This document shows, piece by piece, positions 42,439-51,437 of a stretch of 64,000 bases of DNA. How positions within the stretch are numbered: position 1 is the stretch's first letter; the number at the start of each line of letters is the position of its first letter. Origin of the DNA: H17-190 sp034435615. Its GTDB lineage: Bacteria; Chloroflexota; Dehalococcoidia; SM23-28-2; HRBIN24. Made by a program: the position numbers and the translations under genes. Where the stretch lies: contig DAOTWZ010000042.1 in assembly GCA_034435615.1 (NCBI GenBank), forward strand, positions 1-64,000. The letters run 5' to 3'. The notes beneath the pieces were generated by a model. It ran no database searches, was not told where the DNA came from, and saw only the letters and a program-made list of their open reading frames with translations.

Positions 42439-43248
42439 CTAGCTGCCCTGGGCCGAGGGGTAGCGGGGCTGACGCTTCTCCTGGAGGGCGCGCAGCCCCT
42501 CTCGCACGTCCACATCGAAGAAGCCCAGCATCTCCAGGGCCAGCGACAGGTCGAAGGAGACGAGGCCGCCCAGACGCAGCCACTGGTTGAGGGCCCGCTT
42601 CGTCCAGCGGATGGCCCGCTGGGGCCCGTTGGCCAGCCGCCGCGCCACCTCCATGGCCCGGTCCATCAGCTCCTCATGGGGCACCACCATGCTCACCAGC
42701 CCTATCCGCTCCGCCTCCCGGGCGTCCAGCATCTCCCCTGTGAGCAGGTAGTACTTGGCCTTGGCCATGCCACAGAGGAGGGGCCAGATCATGCAGGCGT
42801 GGTCGCCAGCGGCTACGCCCAGGCGCACATGACCGTCGCCGAAGCGGGCCCGCTCCGAGGCGATGGTGATGTCGGCCACCAGGGCGGCCGCCAGCCCCGC
42901 CCCCACGGCCACCCCGTTGATGGCGGAGACGATGGGCTTGCTGCAGTTCACCATGTTGTAGACCAGGTCGTGGGCCTCCTTCATGACGGTGCGGAGGATC
43001 AGCTCCGGGTCCTGCAACTGGGACTCGATGAGGGTGAAGTCGCCGCCAGCGGAGAAGGCCTGCCCGGCGCCCGTTATCAGGGCCACTCGCACCTCGTCGT
43101 CCTGGTCGATGTCCAGCCAGATGCGGGTCAGCTCGTTGTGGAGGCGGGCGTCGGTGGCGTTGAACTTCTCGGGCCGGTTCAGGGTGATGAGGGCGATGCC
43201 GTCCCTCTTCTCGATGATCATGTCGTGGTAAGAGCTGTAGTCTACCAT
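42439..43248 (-). CDS. Crotonase-fold (enoyl-CoA hydratase-like) protein, copy A
   Basis: This 269-residue crotonase superfamily protein has oxyanion segments TGAGQAFSAGGDF and NGVAVGAGLAAALVADITIA. At the two positions where hydratases have catalytic Glu it has Ala (in GAGLAAAL) and His (in FGDGHVRLG). A conserved GDHACMIWPLLCGMAKAKYY stretch follows. It therefore may not be a hydratase; the reaction is unknown. The ATG at 43248 gives the standard N-terminus. It is a tandem paralogue of the next gene. Confidence 0.88.
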   Translation of the reverse strand: MVDYSSYHDMIIEKRDGIALITLNRPEKFNATDARLHNELTRIWLDIDQDDEVRVALITGAGQAFSAGGDFTLIESQLQDPELILRTVMKEAHDLVYNMVNCSKPIVSAINGVAVGAGLAAALVADITIASERARFGDGHVRLGVAAGDHACMIWPLLCGMAKAKYYLLTGEMLDAREAERIGLVSMVVPHEELMDRAMEVARRLANGPQRAIRWTKRALNQWLRLGGLVSFDLSLALEMLGFFDVDVREGLRALQEKRQPRYPSAQGS

Positions 43249-43376
43249 CTCTTGCCCCCTTCGGACGTGAATTGCGGGTCTGGACTTCTCAGGCAACACC
43301 GAGTGCGGGCCAGGGCGGGTGGCCCCACGGGCGGGGCGGTCAGGGGCTCTCTGGCTGGCGGGCCCTCGGTCAACTC

Positions 43377-44207
43377 TCACCCTTTGCGCTCTGGCCCGCT
43401 GCCGCCCAGGGAGGGCCACCGTGGCTCCCGGCGCTCGCGTATGGCGCGGTAGCCCTCCTGGGCATCGGCGTCCAGGAAGCCCAGCATCTCCAGGGCCACG
43501 GAAAGGTCGAAGGAGACGAGGCCGCCCAGGCGCAGCCACTGGTTGAGGGCCCGCTTCGTCCAGCGGATGGCCCGCTGGGGCCCGCTGGCCAGCCGCCGCG
43601 CCACCTCCATGGCCCGGTCCATCAGCTCCTCATGGGGCACCACCATGGTGATGAGGCCAATGCGCTCCGCCTCCCGGGCGTCGATCCAGTCGGCGGTGAG
43701 AAGGTAGTATTTGGCCTTGGCCATGCCGCAGAGGAGGGGCCAGATCATGCAGGCGTGGTCGCCGGCGGCCACTCCCAGACGCATGTGTCCGTCGCTCAGG
43801 CGGGCCCGCTCCGAGGCGATGCTGATGTCGGAGACCAGGGCGGCGGCGAGGCCGGCACCCATGGCCAGACCGTTGATGGCGGAGATGACGGGCTTGTCGC
43901 AGTTGACGATGTTGTAGACCAGGTCGCGGGCCTCTGGCAGGAGGAAGCTGCAGACGGCCTCCGGGTTGCCCAGGCTCTCCTCCAGGAGGCTGTAATCACC
44001 GCCGATGGAGAAGGAGTCGCCGGCGCCGGTGAGGACGGCCACCCGCACCTCGTCGTCTCGGGCGATGTCCAGCCAGACGCGGCTCAGCTCGTTGTGCATG
44101 CGGCTGGTGGTGGCGTTGAAGCGGTCGGGGCGGTTCATGGTGATGAGGGCGATGCCCTCTCGCTTCTCGATGACCAAGTCCTGGTAGGAGCCGTAGTCCA
44201 CAGCCAC
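43377..44207 (-). CDS. Crotonase-fold (enoyl-CoA hydratase-like) protein, copy B
   Basis: This 276-residue paralogue of copy A shares the same replaced active-site positions (GAGLAAALVSD and LSDGHMRLG). From about residue 140 the two proteins are almost identical; their first halves differ much more. The gene is 128 nt upstream of copy A on the same strand. Possible substrates are CoA esters in beta-oxidation-like or aromatic degradation routes, but nothing nearby settles this. Confidence 0.88.
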   Translation of the reverse strand: MAVDYGSYQDLVIEKREGIALITMNRPDRFNATTSRMHNELSRVWLDIARDDEVRVAVLTGAGDSFSIGGDYSLLEESLGNPEAVCSFLLPEARDLVYNIVNCDKPVISAINGLAMGAGLAAALVSDISIASERARLSDGHMRLGVAAGDHACMIWPLLCGMAKAKYYLLTADWIDAREAERIGLITMVVPHEELMDRAMEVARRLASGPQRAIRWTKRALNQWLRLGGLVSFDLSVALEMLGFLDADAQEGYRAIRERREPRWPSLGGSGPERKG

Positions 44208-44332
44208 GTCGCTCCCTCCTCTCGTCTAGCCCGCCCCGGAGCGGGGCGGGCCAGCGGCGCGCCGTCCTGCGGGCCCGGCGTCGTAGCCGGCCGGGCGGGA
44301 GTCGGGGCCAGTGTAGCACGGGCGAGGGGGGC

Positions 44333-44821
44333 TTACAAGCCAGGGGGCTCCAGGGAGCGGAGGCGGCGGAGGAGGCTGCCCATCTCTATGGCGTTGACGG
44401 CCACCTCGTAGCCCTTGTTGCCACGGGGGCCGCCCGCCCGGTCGCGGGCCTGCTCCAGGGTGTAGCAAGCGAGGACGCCATGGAGGACGGGGACGCCGGT
44501 GTCCAGGGCCGCCTGCACCAGCCCTTGGGTGGCGCCCTGACAGACCAGGTCAAAGTGGCGGGTCTCGTGGCGTATGACGCAGCCCAGGGCGACGATGGCG
44601 TCGTAGCGGCCGGTCTGGGCGAGCCGCTTGGCCACCACCGGCAGCTCCAGAGAGCCGGGGACCCAGACGACGTCCAGTCGTTCCCGGTCGACGCCGTGCT
44701 GGGCGAAGGCCTCCAGGGCGCCGCTCAGGAGGCACTCCGTGACCTCACGGTTGAAGCGGGCAACGACGATGGCGAAGGTGAGGCCATCGCCCTGGACATC
44801 GCCCTGGAAGAAGGCGCCCAC
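44333..44821 (-). CDS. ribH: 6,7-dimethyl-8-ribityllumazine synthase
   Basis: This lumazine synthase of 162 residues condenses the ribityl-aminouracil and 3,4-dihydroxy-2-butanone 4-phosphate in riboflavin synthesis. Motifs are IVVARFNREVTECLL, WVPGSLELPVVAKRLA, ALGCVIRHETRHFDLVCQ and GVLACYTLEQARDRAGG, with the catalytic His in ETRHFD. The start is GTG at 44821, 14 nt after the ribBA stop, with GGGGGCGG upstream. The last residues may be C-terminal extension. Confidence 0.96.
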   Translation of the reverse strand: MGAFFQGDVQGDGLTFAIVVARFNREVTECLLSGALEAFAQHGVDRERLDVVWVPGSLELPVVAKRLAQTGRYDAIVALGCVIRHETRHFDLVCQGATQGLVQAALDTGVPVLHGVLACYTLEQARDRAGGPRGNKGYEVAVNAIEMGSLLRRLRSLEPPGL

Positions 44822-44834
44822 GCCCGCCGCCCCC

Positions 44835-46043
44835 TCAGTAGGGCATTTCGATGAGGTGACCCAGCTTGTCCCGCTTGGTCTCCAGGTAGCGCCAGTTGTA
44901 GGGGTTGGGGGTGGCCATGATGGGCACCCGCTCCACGATCTCCAGGCCGTAGCCCTCCAGCCCGGCCCGCTTGGCGGGGTTGTTGGTGAGGAGGCGCATT
45001 TTGCGCACGCCCAAGTCAAGGAGGATCTGCATGCCGATGCCATAGTCGCGACGGTCGGCGGGGAAACCGAGGGCCTCGTTGGCCTCCACGGTGTCCAGGC
45101 CGTGGGCGTCCTGCAGGGAGTAGGCGCGTATCTTGTTGTGGAGGCCGATGCCCCGCCCCTCCTGCCGCATGTAGAGGAGGACGCCCCTTCCCTCTTCAGC
45201 GATGCGCTGGAGGGCCAACTGGATCTGGTCGCCGCAGTCGCAGCGGAGGCTGCCGAAGACGTCGCCGGTGACACACTGGCTGTGGACGCGCACCAGCACC
45301 GGCTCCTCGGGAACGATCTCGCCCATGACCAGGGCCAGGTGCTCGTTGGGGTCGACGGCGCTGCGGTAGGCGATGGCCCGGAAGTCGCCGTAGCGGGTAG
45401 GCAGCCGAGCCTCTGCCACCCGCTCCACCAGTCGTTCCCGCTGGATGCGGTAGCGTATGAGCTGGTTGACGGTGATGACCTTGATGCCGTGGCGCTGGGC
45501 GAAGCGGCGGATCTTGGGCCAGCGCATCATGGTGCCGTCCTGGTTCATGAGCTCACACAGGACGCCGGCGGGGTAGAGGCCGGCCAGGCGGCAGAGGTCC
45601 ACCACCGCCTCGGTGTGGCCGGCCCGCACCAGGACGCCGCCCTCCCGGGCCCGCAGGGGGTAGACGTGGCCGGGCATGACGAGATCCGCCGGTTTGGTGG
45701 CGGGGTCTATGAGGACGCGTATGGTCTGGGCACGGTCGTGGGCGGAGACGCCGGTGGTGGTGTTGTAGCGGGCGTCCACGGAGACGGTGAAGGCGGTGCC
45801 GTGCCGGGAGGTGTTGTGTCCGGTCATCATGGGTATGCCCAGGTAGTCAAGCCGTTCCCCCGTCATGGGGACGCAGATGATGCCGCTGGTGTAGCGGAGC
45901 ATGAAGGCGATGTGCTCCGGGGTAACGAACTCGGCCGGGATGGTCAGGTCACCCTCGTTCTCGCGGGTCTCGTCGTCCAGGATGATGACGAAGCGTCCCT
46001 GGCGGTACTCCTCGATGGCCTCTTCGATGGTTGCCAGGGCCAC
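44835..46043 (-). CDS. ribBA: Bifunctional DHBP synthase / GTP cyclohydrolase II
   Basis: This 402-residue fusion has an N-terminal RibB (about 1-205; DDETRENEGDL, PMMTGHNTSRHGTAFTVSVD, and RAGHTEAVVDL) that makes dihydroxybutanone phosphate. Its C-terminal RibA (about 210-402; VRVHSQCVTGDVFGSLRCDC with zinc cysteines, MRQEGRGIGL) opens GTP. Both sets of catalytic residues are present. The start is GTG with GGAGGTG 8 nt before it. The operon continues to ribH. Confidence 0.97.
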   Translation of the reverse strand: MALATIEEAIEEYRQGRFVIILDDETRENEGDLTIPAEFVTPEHIAFMLRYTSGIICVPMTGERLDYLGIPMMTGHNTSRHGTAFTVSVDARYNTTTGVSAHDRAQTIRVLIDPATKPADLVMPGHVYPLRAREGGVLVRAGHTEAVVDLCRLAGLYPAGVLCELMNQDGTMMRWPKIRRFAQRHGIKVITVNQLIRYRIQRERLVERVAEARLPTRYGDFRAIAYRSAVDPNEHLALVMGEIVPEEPVLVRVHSQCVTGDVFGSLRCDCGDQIQLALQRIAEEGRGVLLYMRQEGRGIGLHNKIRAYSLQDAHGLDTVEANEALGFPADRRDYGIGMQILLDLGVRKMRLLTNNPAKRAGLEGYGLEIVERVPIMATPNPYNWRYLETKRDKLGHLIEMPY

Positions 46044-46176
46044 GGACAGCTCACCTCCGCGCCAGGGGAGGGACGGGGCTGGTGTGTCGTCCTGGTTCGT
46101 CAGGGCTCACGCTCCCGCAGCAAGCTCTGGCTATAGTATACCGCACGCGTGAGAGTAGGGGATGCCAGGGGCGGCC

Positions 46177-46782
46177 TCATCGCCGCCTCTCCAGATAGGG
46201 CCCCTCGGCCAGTAGTTGCTCTATGTAACGGGCGAAGATGTCGGTCTCCAGGTTGACCCGCTCGCCGGGGCGCCGCCGCACCAGGTTGGTGTGCTCCTGG
46301 GTGTAGAGGACCAGGGAGACGGCGAAGCTGGTAGCGTCCCGGTCTATGACGGTGAGGCTGACGCCGTCCACGGCTACGGGCCCCTTGACGACGATGTAAC
46401 GCAGGAGATGGGAGGGCGCCTGGTAGCGGGCGATGACGGCGTCCTCCTCCGGTTTGAGGGAGAGGAGGACGCCCGTCCCCTCCACCACCCCCCGCACCAG
46501 GTGGCCGGAGAAGCGCGAGGAGGGAGTCATGGCCCGCTCCAGGTTGACGGGGTCGCCCGGGCGGAGGTCCTCCAGGTTGGAGCGACGGTAGGTCTCCGGC
46601 ATCAGATGGAAATGGAGGGACCGGTCGTCCAGGTGGGAGACGGTGAGGTCGACGCCGTTGACGGCCACGGAGTCTCCCAGGCGGGTGCCCTCCAGGCAGA
46701 GGCGACAGCCTATGCGCAGACGCCCCCGTTCCACCTCCAGGACGGTGCCCACCTCTTCGATGATGCCGGTGAAGATGCCCAT
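46177..46782 (-). CDS. ribE: Riboflavin synthase alpha chain
   Basis: This 201-residue protein has two similar lumazine-binding beta-barrel halves. The first starts MGIFTGIIEEVGTV and has SVAVNGVDLTV; the second has GPVAVDGVSLTV. It dismutates two dimethylribityllumazines into riboflavin. The ATG shares one base with the stop of the MBL-fold gene (TGATG). A 133-nt gap with a TATACT-like sequence separates it from ribBA, which may have its own promoter. Confidence 0.97.
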   Translation of the reverse strand: MGIFTGIIEEVGTVLEVERGRLRIGCRLCLEGTRLGDSVAVNGVDLTVSHLDDRSLHFHLMPETYRRSNLEDLRPGDPVNLERAMTPSSRFSGHLVRGVVEGTGVLLSLKPEEDAVIARYQAPSHLLRYIVVKGPVAVDGVSLTVIDRDATSFAVSLVLYTQEHTNLVRRRPGERVNLETDIFARYIEQLLAEGPYLERRR

Positions 46783-47423
46783 CAGGACTGCTCCCAGAGG
46801 ACGTCGCCGCAGAGGTCGGGAGGGTGGGGGCGGGAGGCGAAGACGGCGTACTCCCGCTTGGACTGGCCGATGGTCGTCCCCTCGCCGTGGCCGGGGAGGA
46901 CGATGGTCTCGTCCGGCAGGAGGTAGAGCTTCCCGGTAATGGAGGCTATCTCCTGCTGCAGGTCGGCCGGGGTGCGGGAGTGACCGGGGCCGCCAGGGAA
47001 GAGGGTGTCCCCGGACATCAGGTAGCGGCCGATGTAGAAGCAGCAGCTACCGGGCGTGTGGCCGGGCGTGTGGAGGACGCGCAGCCTGAGGCGGCCCACC
47101 GCTATCTCCTGGCCGTCCGCCAGGGGGACATCTATCTGGCTGCGGGGCATCCCCTCCTCCGCCGGGTGGCAGTATACGGGAGCGCCGGTGGCCGCTTTCA
47201 CCTGCCGGTAGCTGGCCCAGTGGTCCGGATGGGTGTGGGTCAGGAGGATGGCCACCACCCGCAACCCCTCGACGGCGGCCAGGAGCTTCTCTCCCTCCGC
47301 CGGCATGTCCACGATGGCCGCCTCGCCGCTGGCCTCGTCCGCCACTACGTAGGCGTTGTTGGCGAAGGCGCCCAGGGGGCCGACCCGCACCAGCCGCAAG
47401 GTGCCGTCCCGGTAGACCTGCAT
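46782..47423 (-). CDS. Metallo-beta-lactamase-fold hydrolase (glyoxalase II-like)
   Basis: This 213-residue MBL-fold enzyme has the zinc motif LTHTHPDHWASYR, followed by HTPGHTPGSCCFYI, the bridging Asp in MSGDTLFPGG, and LPGHGEGTTIG. It resembles glyoxalase II-type thioesterases. It overlaps ribE by one base, so it heads the riboflavin transcript, although a chemical link is not known. It is divergent from the second MBL-fold gene. Confidence 0.88.
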   Translation of the reverse strand: MQVYRDGTLRLVRVGPLGAFANNAYVVADEASGEAAIVDMPAEGEKLLAAVEGLRVVAILLTHTHPDHWASYRQVKAATGAPVYCHPAEEGMPRSQIDVPLADGQEIAVGRLRLRVLHTPGHTPGSCCFYIGRYLMSGDTLFPGGPGHSRTPADLQQEIASITGKLYLLPDETIVLPGHGEGTTIGQSKREYAVFASRPHPPDLCGDVLWEQS

Positions 47424-47493
47424 AGCCGTTCCTCCCCAACGAGGAGCCTACTATGATAACATTTGCCCTGATGCCAGGGCGAGGAGGGCCAGG

Positions 47494-48420
47494 TTGGAGG
47501 TAAGAGAGGTCACCCCCCGCATCCGCGCGCTCGTTACCCGGCCCCCTTTCTATATAGGGCCGCTGCCGCCCAACGTCTACCTGGTGGCCGACGGCGACGA
47601 GGGCGCCCTCATCGACAGTGGCTTCAGCGACGATGACTCGGTGCAGAGCCGGCTGGAGTACCTGAAGGGCCTCCCTGGCCTCCGCATCCGCTACATCGTC
47701 CTCACCCACCACCACTTCGACCACTCCAGCGGCGCCTACCGCCTCCAGGAGGCGACGGGTGCCGAGGTGGTGCTGCACCCCCAGGAGGAGCAGTTCCTGC
47801 GGGACTGGCGCTCCGAGGCCCCCCAGGACGTGGACGTGCCCGAGGGACAGGAGGAGTGGGCCCGCCGGGTGGAACAGTTCCGTCGGGACGCCGCCCGGAT
47901 CAGCGCCGCCCGCTACCTGTCCGACGGCGAGACGCTGCAGGTGGGCGGCCTCACCATCCAGGCGGTGCACACGCCGGGGCACACCATGGGCTCCCTCTGT
48001 CTCTACCTGCGAGAGGAGGGAGCCCTCTTCACCGGGGATACGGTGCTGGGGCTGGGGACGGTGGCGGTCTCGCCCCCGCCCTACGGCGACATGGCCCTCT
48101 ACCTGGCCTCTCTGGAGCGGCTGAAGGGGCTGGAGGCGGCGGTGATGCTGCCCGGCCACGGGCCGCCCGTCCAGGACGTGAACCGCAAGCTGCAGGAGCT
48201 GATAGACCACCGCCATGAGCGCGAGACCCAGGTGCTGCAGCTCCTGGGCCAGGGACGCAACACGGTGCGCCAGCTGCTCGGCTACATCTATCCCGAGCTC
48301 GACCGGCGTATCGTCCCCATGGCGCGGCGCCAGATACTGGCCCACCTGCACAAGCTGCAGGCGGAGGGGCGGGTGCGACGCAGCCAGGAGGGGGACGAAG
48401 AGCGCTGGACGCTGGTCTAG
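47494..48420 (+). CDS. Metallo-beta-lactamase-fold hydrolase (LACTB2-like)
   Basis: This 308-residue protein has the MBL core with THHHFDHSSGAYRL, HTPGHTMGSLCLYL, LFTGDTVLGLGTV and LPGHGPPVQDV. A C-terminal winged-helix-like tail (LDRRIVPMARRQILAHLHKL) is characteristic of the LACTB2 group, some of which cut RNA. The start is TTG at 47494. It runs divergently from the glyoxalase II-like gene; TATGAT in the 70-nt gap can serve as a -10. Confidence 0.88.
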   Translation: MEVREVTPRIRALVTRPPFYIGPLPPNVYLVADGDEGALIDSGFSDDDSVQSRLEYLKGLPGLRIRYIVLTHHHFDHSSGAYRLQEATGAEVVLHPQEEQFLRDWRSEAPQDVDVPEGQEEWARRVEQFRRDAARISAARYLSDGETLQVGGLTIQAVHTPGHTMGSLCLYLREEGALFTGDTVLGLGTVAVSPPPYGDMALYLASLERLKGLEAAVMLPGHGPPVQDVNRKLQELIDHRHERETQVLQLLGQGRNTVRQLLGYIYPELDRRIVPMARRQILAHLHKLQAEGRVRRSQEGDEERWTLV

Positions 48421-48452
48421 CCGTCCCCGATTCCACGAAAGGGTGGAAGGAA

Positions 48453-49784
48453 TTGGACGCTGTGCAGCGACTGTCCGGCATACTGCCCGTCACAGCCGGG
48501 GTCAACGAGGCGGGACACCTGACCCTGGGCGGTTGCGATGCTGTCGAGCTGGCCCGCACCTTCGGCACCCCCCTGTACGTCTTCGACGAGGAGACGCTGC
48601 GCCTCATGTGCCGCTCCTTCCGGGAGGAGTTCGCCGCCCGCCACCCCGATAGCCTGGTGATCTACGCCTGCAAGGCCTACATAGGGCGAGCGCTGGCCGC
48701 CCTGCTGATGGAGGAGGAGCTGGGAGCGGACGTGGTGAGCGGGGGAGAGCTGGCCTTCCTGCGCTCCGTGGGCTTCCCGCCGGAGGGCATCTATTTCCAC
48801 GGCAACAACAAGTCGCCCCAGGAGTTGCGGGAGGCGCTGGCCTACGGCGTGGGGCGCATCGTAGTGGACAATTTCTATGAGCTGGAGACCCTCTCGGCGC
48901 TGGCGGCGGAGGCGGGCCGGAGGCAGGCCGTCCTCCTGCGCGTCTCCCCCGGCGTCGACCCCCACACTCACGCCAAGACCACCACCGGGGTCCTGGACAG
49001 CAAGTTCGGCTTCCCGCTGGCCACCGGGCAGGCGGAGGAGGCGGTGCGACGAGCGCTGGCCTCGCCCTCGCTGGAGCTGGTGGGGCTTCACTTTCACCTG
49101 GGCTCGCCCATCTTCGAGCTGGCGCCCTTCCAGGAGGCGCTGGGGCTGGTGCTGGCCTTCGCGGCGGAGATGGGGGAGCACCACGGCCTGGAGCTGCGGG
49201 AGCTGAGCCCGGGGGGCGGCTTCGCTGTCCAGTATGTGCCGGAGGAGCCGCCCCCCGCGGTGGCGGCCTACGCCGAGGCCATCGTCGCCTCGCTGCGAGA
49301 GGGATGCCAGCGTCACGGCCTGCCGCTGCCGCGGCTGGTGGTGGAGCCGGGCCGGGCCATCGTGGCCCGGGCCGGGGTGGCCCTCTATACGGTGGGAGCC
49401 AGCAAGGAGGTACCGGGGGTGCGGCGCTACGTGGCCGTGGACGGCGGCATGGCCGACAATATCCGCCCTGCCCTCTACGGCTCCCGCTACTCAGCCCTGG
49501 TGGCCAACAAGGCCCGGGACGAGCGCCGGGAGCGGGTGACGGTGGCCGGGAAGTACTGCGAGTCCGGGGACGTCCTGCTGTGGGACGTGGAGCTGCCGCC
49601 CTTGGAGCCGGGCGACGTCCTGGCCATGCCGGCGGCCGGCGCCTACGCCCCCGCTATGGCCAGCAACTACAACGCCTCTCTGCGACCGGCGATAGTGATG
49701 GTGCGGGACGGGCAGGCGCGTCCCGTGCGCCGCCGCGAGAGCTACGAAGACCTGATGCGCTGCGAGCTGTGGCCGGAGGGCTGA
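48453..49784 (+). CDS. lysA: Diaminopimelate decarboxylase
   Basis: This 443-residue fold-type III PLP enzyme makes lysine from meso-diaminopimelate. The PLP lysine K74 is in IYACKAYIG. Other marks are HGNNKSPQEL, GLHFHLGSPI, SPGGGFAVQY, EPGRAIVARAG, and the partner-subunit cysteine in GKYCESGDVL. The start is TTG, 32 nt after the MBL gene. holB follows after 26 nt. Confidence 0.96.
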   Translation: MDAVQRLSGILPVTAGVNEAGHLTLGGCDAVELARTFGTPLYVFDEETLRLMCRSFREEFAARHPDSLVIYACKAYIGRALAALLMEEELGADVVSGGELAFLRSVGFPPEGIYFHGNNKSPQELREALAYGVGRIVVDNFYELETLSALAAEAGRRQAVLLRVSPGVDPHTHAKTTTGVLDSKFGFPLATGQAEEAVRRALASPSLELVGLHFHLGSPIFELAPFQEALGLVLAFAAEMGEHHGLELRELSPGGGFAVQYVPEEPPPAVAAYAEAIVASLREGCQRHGLPLPRLVVEPGRAIVARAGVALYTVGASKEVPGVRRYVAVDGGMADNIRPALYGSRYSALVANKARDERRERVTVAGKYCESGDVLLWDVELPPLEPGDVLAMPAAGAYAPAMASNYNASLRPAIVMVRDGQARPVRRRESYEDLMRCELWPEG

Positions 49785-49810
49785 CAGCGCTCGGGCCCCT
49801 GGCGGGAGCT

Positions 49811-50851
49811 ATGTGGGGCATCATCGGGCAGGAGCGGGCGGTGATGGCCCTGGCCGCGGCGGTCAGGCTGGGGCAGACCTCCCACGCCTATCTCTTCGTC
49901 GGCCCCAGAGGAGTGGGGAAGCACACCCTGGCCAAGCGGCTGGCCCAGGCGCTGAACTGCCTGGCTCCGCCGGAGGGCCGGCCCTGCCGGGAGTGTCGCC
50001 AGTGCCGACGCATCGAGGAGGGCATCCACGCCGACGTCCAGGAGGTGACCGTAGAGGCGGGGCGGCGGGAGGTGCGCATCGGCCAGGTCAGGGAGCTGGA
50101 GCGGGCCCTCGCCCTGAAGCCCTACGAGAGCCGCGTGCGGGTGGCCATCATCGACCCGGCCGATGCCATGAATCAGGAGGCGCAGAACGCCTTCCTGAAG
50201 ACGCTGGAGGAGCCGCCGCCGGACGTGGTGCTGGCCCTGGTGACGGCCCGGGAGGAGGCGCTCCTCCCCACCATCCGCTCCCGCTGTCAGCGGCTGGCCC
50301 TGGGCCGCGTCCCCCTCTCCGCCCTGGTCGAGGCGCTGACGGAGCTAGGAGTCCCCCCGGAGACGGCCCGCTACCTGGCCCGCCTCGCCCAGGGGCGTCC
50401 GGGCGTCGCCATCGCCCTGGCCCGGGACGAGGCCCTGCGGGAGCGCTGGGAGCGGGAGCTGGAGCGGGCGGCCAGCCTGCCGGGCCTGGACTTGCGGGAG
50501 CGGCTGGCGCTGGCGGAGGAGCTGGCCCAGTCCTACTCCCTGCGCCAGGGGCCGGCCGGGGAGGAGAACGGCCAGGGGAGTAGCCCGGGAGCGGACGAGG
50601 TCTCGCTGGCCCTGGAGATGTGGCAGGCCTGGTGGCGGGACGTGCTGCTGGTCCAGCAGGGGGCGCCGGAGGCTGTCCTCCACAGCCACCGCCGCCAGGA
50701 GCTGGAGAGGCTGGCGCGGTCGGTGCCGCCGGAGGAGGTGGTGCGCTTCCTCTCCGCCCTGGGGACGACCCGTCGCTACCTGGAGGAGAACGTCAACGCC
50801 CGGCTGGCCCTGGAGGTGCTCCTCCTGGAGGCGCCGGGAGAGCCCCGCTGA
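49811..50851 (+). CDS. holB: DNA polymerase III delta' subunit
   Basis: This clamp-loader AAA+ subunit of about 346 residues has an N-terminal GIIGQERAVMALAAAV, a P-loop GPRGVGKHTLAKRLA, a zinc-binding module C-x8-C-x2-C-x2-C in LNCLAPPEGRPCRECRQCRR, and FLKTLEEPPPDVV with the SRC sensor motif in TIRSRCQRL. It loads the sliding clamp. The ATG at 49811 follows GGGAGCT. It is placed right after lysA. Confidence 0.93.
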   Translation: MWGIIGQERAVMALAAAVRLGQTSHAYLFVGPRGVGKHTLAKRLAQALNCLAPPEGRPCRECRQCRRIEEGIHADVQEVTVEAGRREVRIGQVRELERALALKPYESRVRVAIIDPADAMNQEAQNAFLKTLEEPPPDVVLALVTAREEALLPTIRSRCQRLALGRVPLSALVEALTELGVPPETARYLARLAQGRPGVAIALARDEALRERWERELERAASLPGLDLRERLALAEELAQSYSLRQGPAGEENGQGSSPGADEVSLALEMWQAWWRDVLLVQQGAPEAVLHSHRRQELERLARSVPPEEVVRFLSALGTTRRYLEENVNARLALEVLLLEAPGEPR

Positions 50852-50917
50852 GACCGGCCCGCGCCCCCGGCCAGGCCGGCGCCAGGCCCAGACGGAGGCA
50901 GGGGGCCAGTGAGCCCA

Positions 50918-50946
50918 TTGTCAATAGCCCCCCTGCATGCTAACCT
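50918..50946 (+). promoter_or_regulatory. Promoter of speD
   Basis: TTGTCA at 50918-50923 and TAACCT at 50941-50946 are separated by exactly 17 bp, with TGC directly before the -10. The predicted leader is about 85 nt before the speD ATG. Confidence 0.7.
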
Positions 50947-51038
50947 GAGGGGGTCAGACGAATACGAGACCGAGATGGCCACCGTCAGCCGCGTCGGGAC
51001 GCGGGGGGCGGGGGCCATCGGAGTGTAAGGGGGGGCAG

Positions 51039-51437
51039 ATGCACCTGGTGGTGGACGGCTACGGGGGCGACCCTCAGGCCCTGGCGGACCAGAGCCTGGT
51101 GCGGGAGCTGCTGGACGAGTACCCAGAGCGGCTGGGCATGACCAAGATCAGCCAGCCGGTGGTCGTTCGCTATGTGGGGCCCAAGCCCCAGGACTGGGGC
51201 ATCTCCGGCTTCGTCATGATCGCCGAAAGCCACATCGCCGTCCACACCTTCCCGGAGCGGGGCATGGTGTGGATGGACATCTTCTCCTGCCGCGGCTTCG
51301 ACGAGGCGCCCATTCTGGAAGACCTGAGGGAGCGCTTCGGCCTGACGGAGCTGCGCCTGCAGCGGCTGGAGCGGGGCCTGGAGTACCTGGAGACGGCGGA
51401 GGCCGGCCCCCCTCAGCGGCAGACGATGTCCGGATAG
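51039..51437 (+). CDS. speD: S-adenosylmethionine decarboxylase proenzyme
   Basis: This 132-residue prokaryotic AdoMetDC of the short class self-cleaves to form a pyruvoyl cofactor and decarboxylates SAM for spermidine synthesis. Cleavage is before S64 in AESHIAVHTFPE; the catalytic Cys is in MDIFSCRGF. The start codon follows AAGGGGGG. Its last 25 nt overlap the convergent PfkB gene. No speE is nearby. Confidence 0.95.
   Translation: MHLVVDGYGGDPQALADQSLVRELLDEYPERLGMTKISQPVVVRYVGPKPQDWGISGFVMIAESHIAVHTFPERGMVWMDIFSCRGFDEAPILEDLRERFGLTELRLQRLERGLEYLETAEAGPPQRQTMSG

Noticed and set aside
46044..46176. FMN riboswitch before ribBA
   Set aside because: The multi-branched conserved RFN elements are absent; only a promoter-like TATACT and a normal ribosome binding site are seen.
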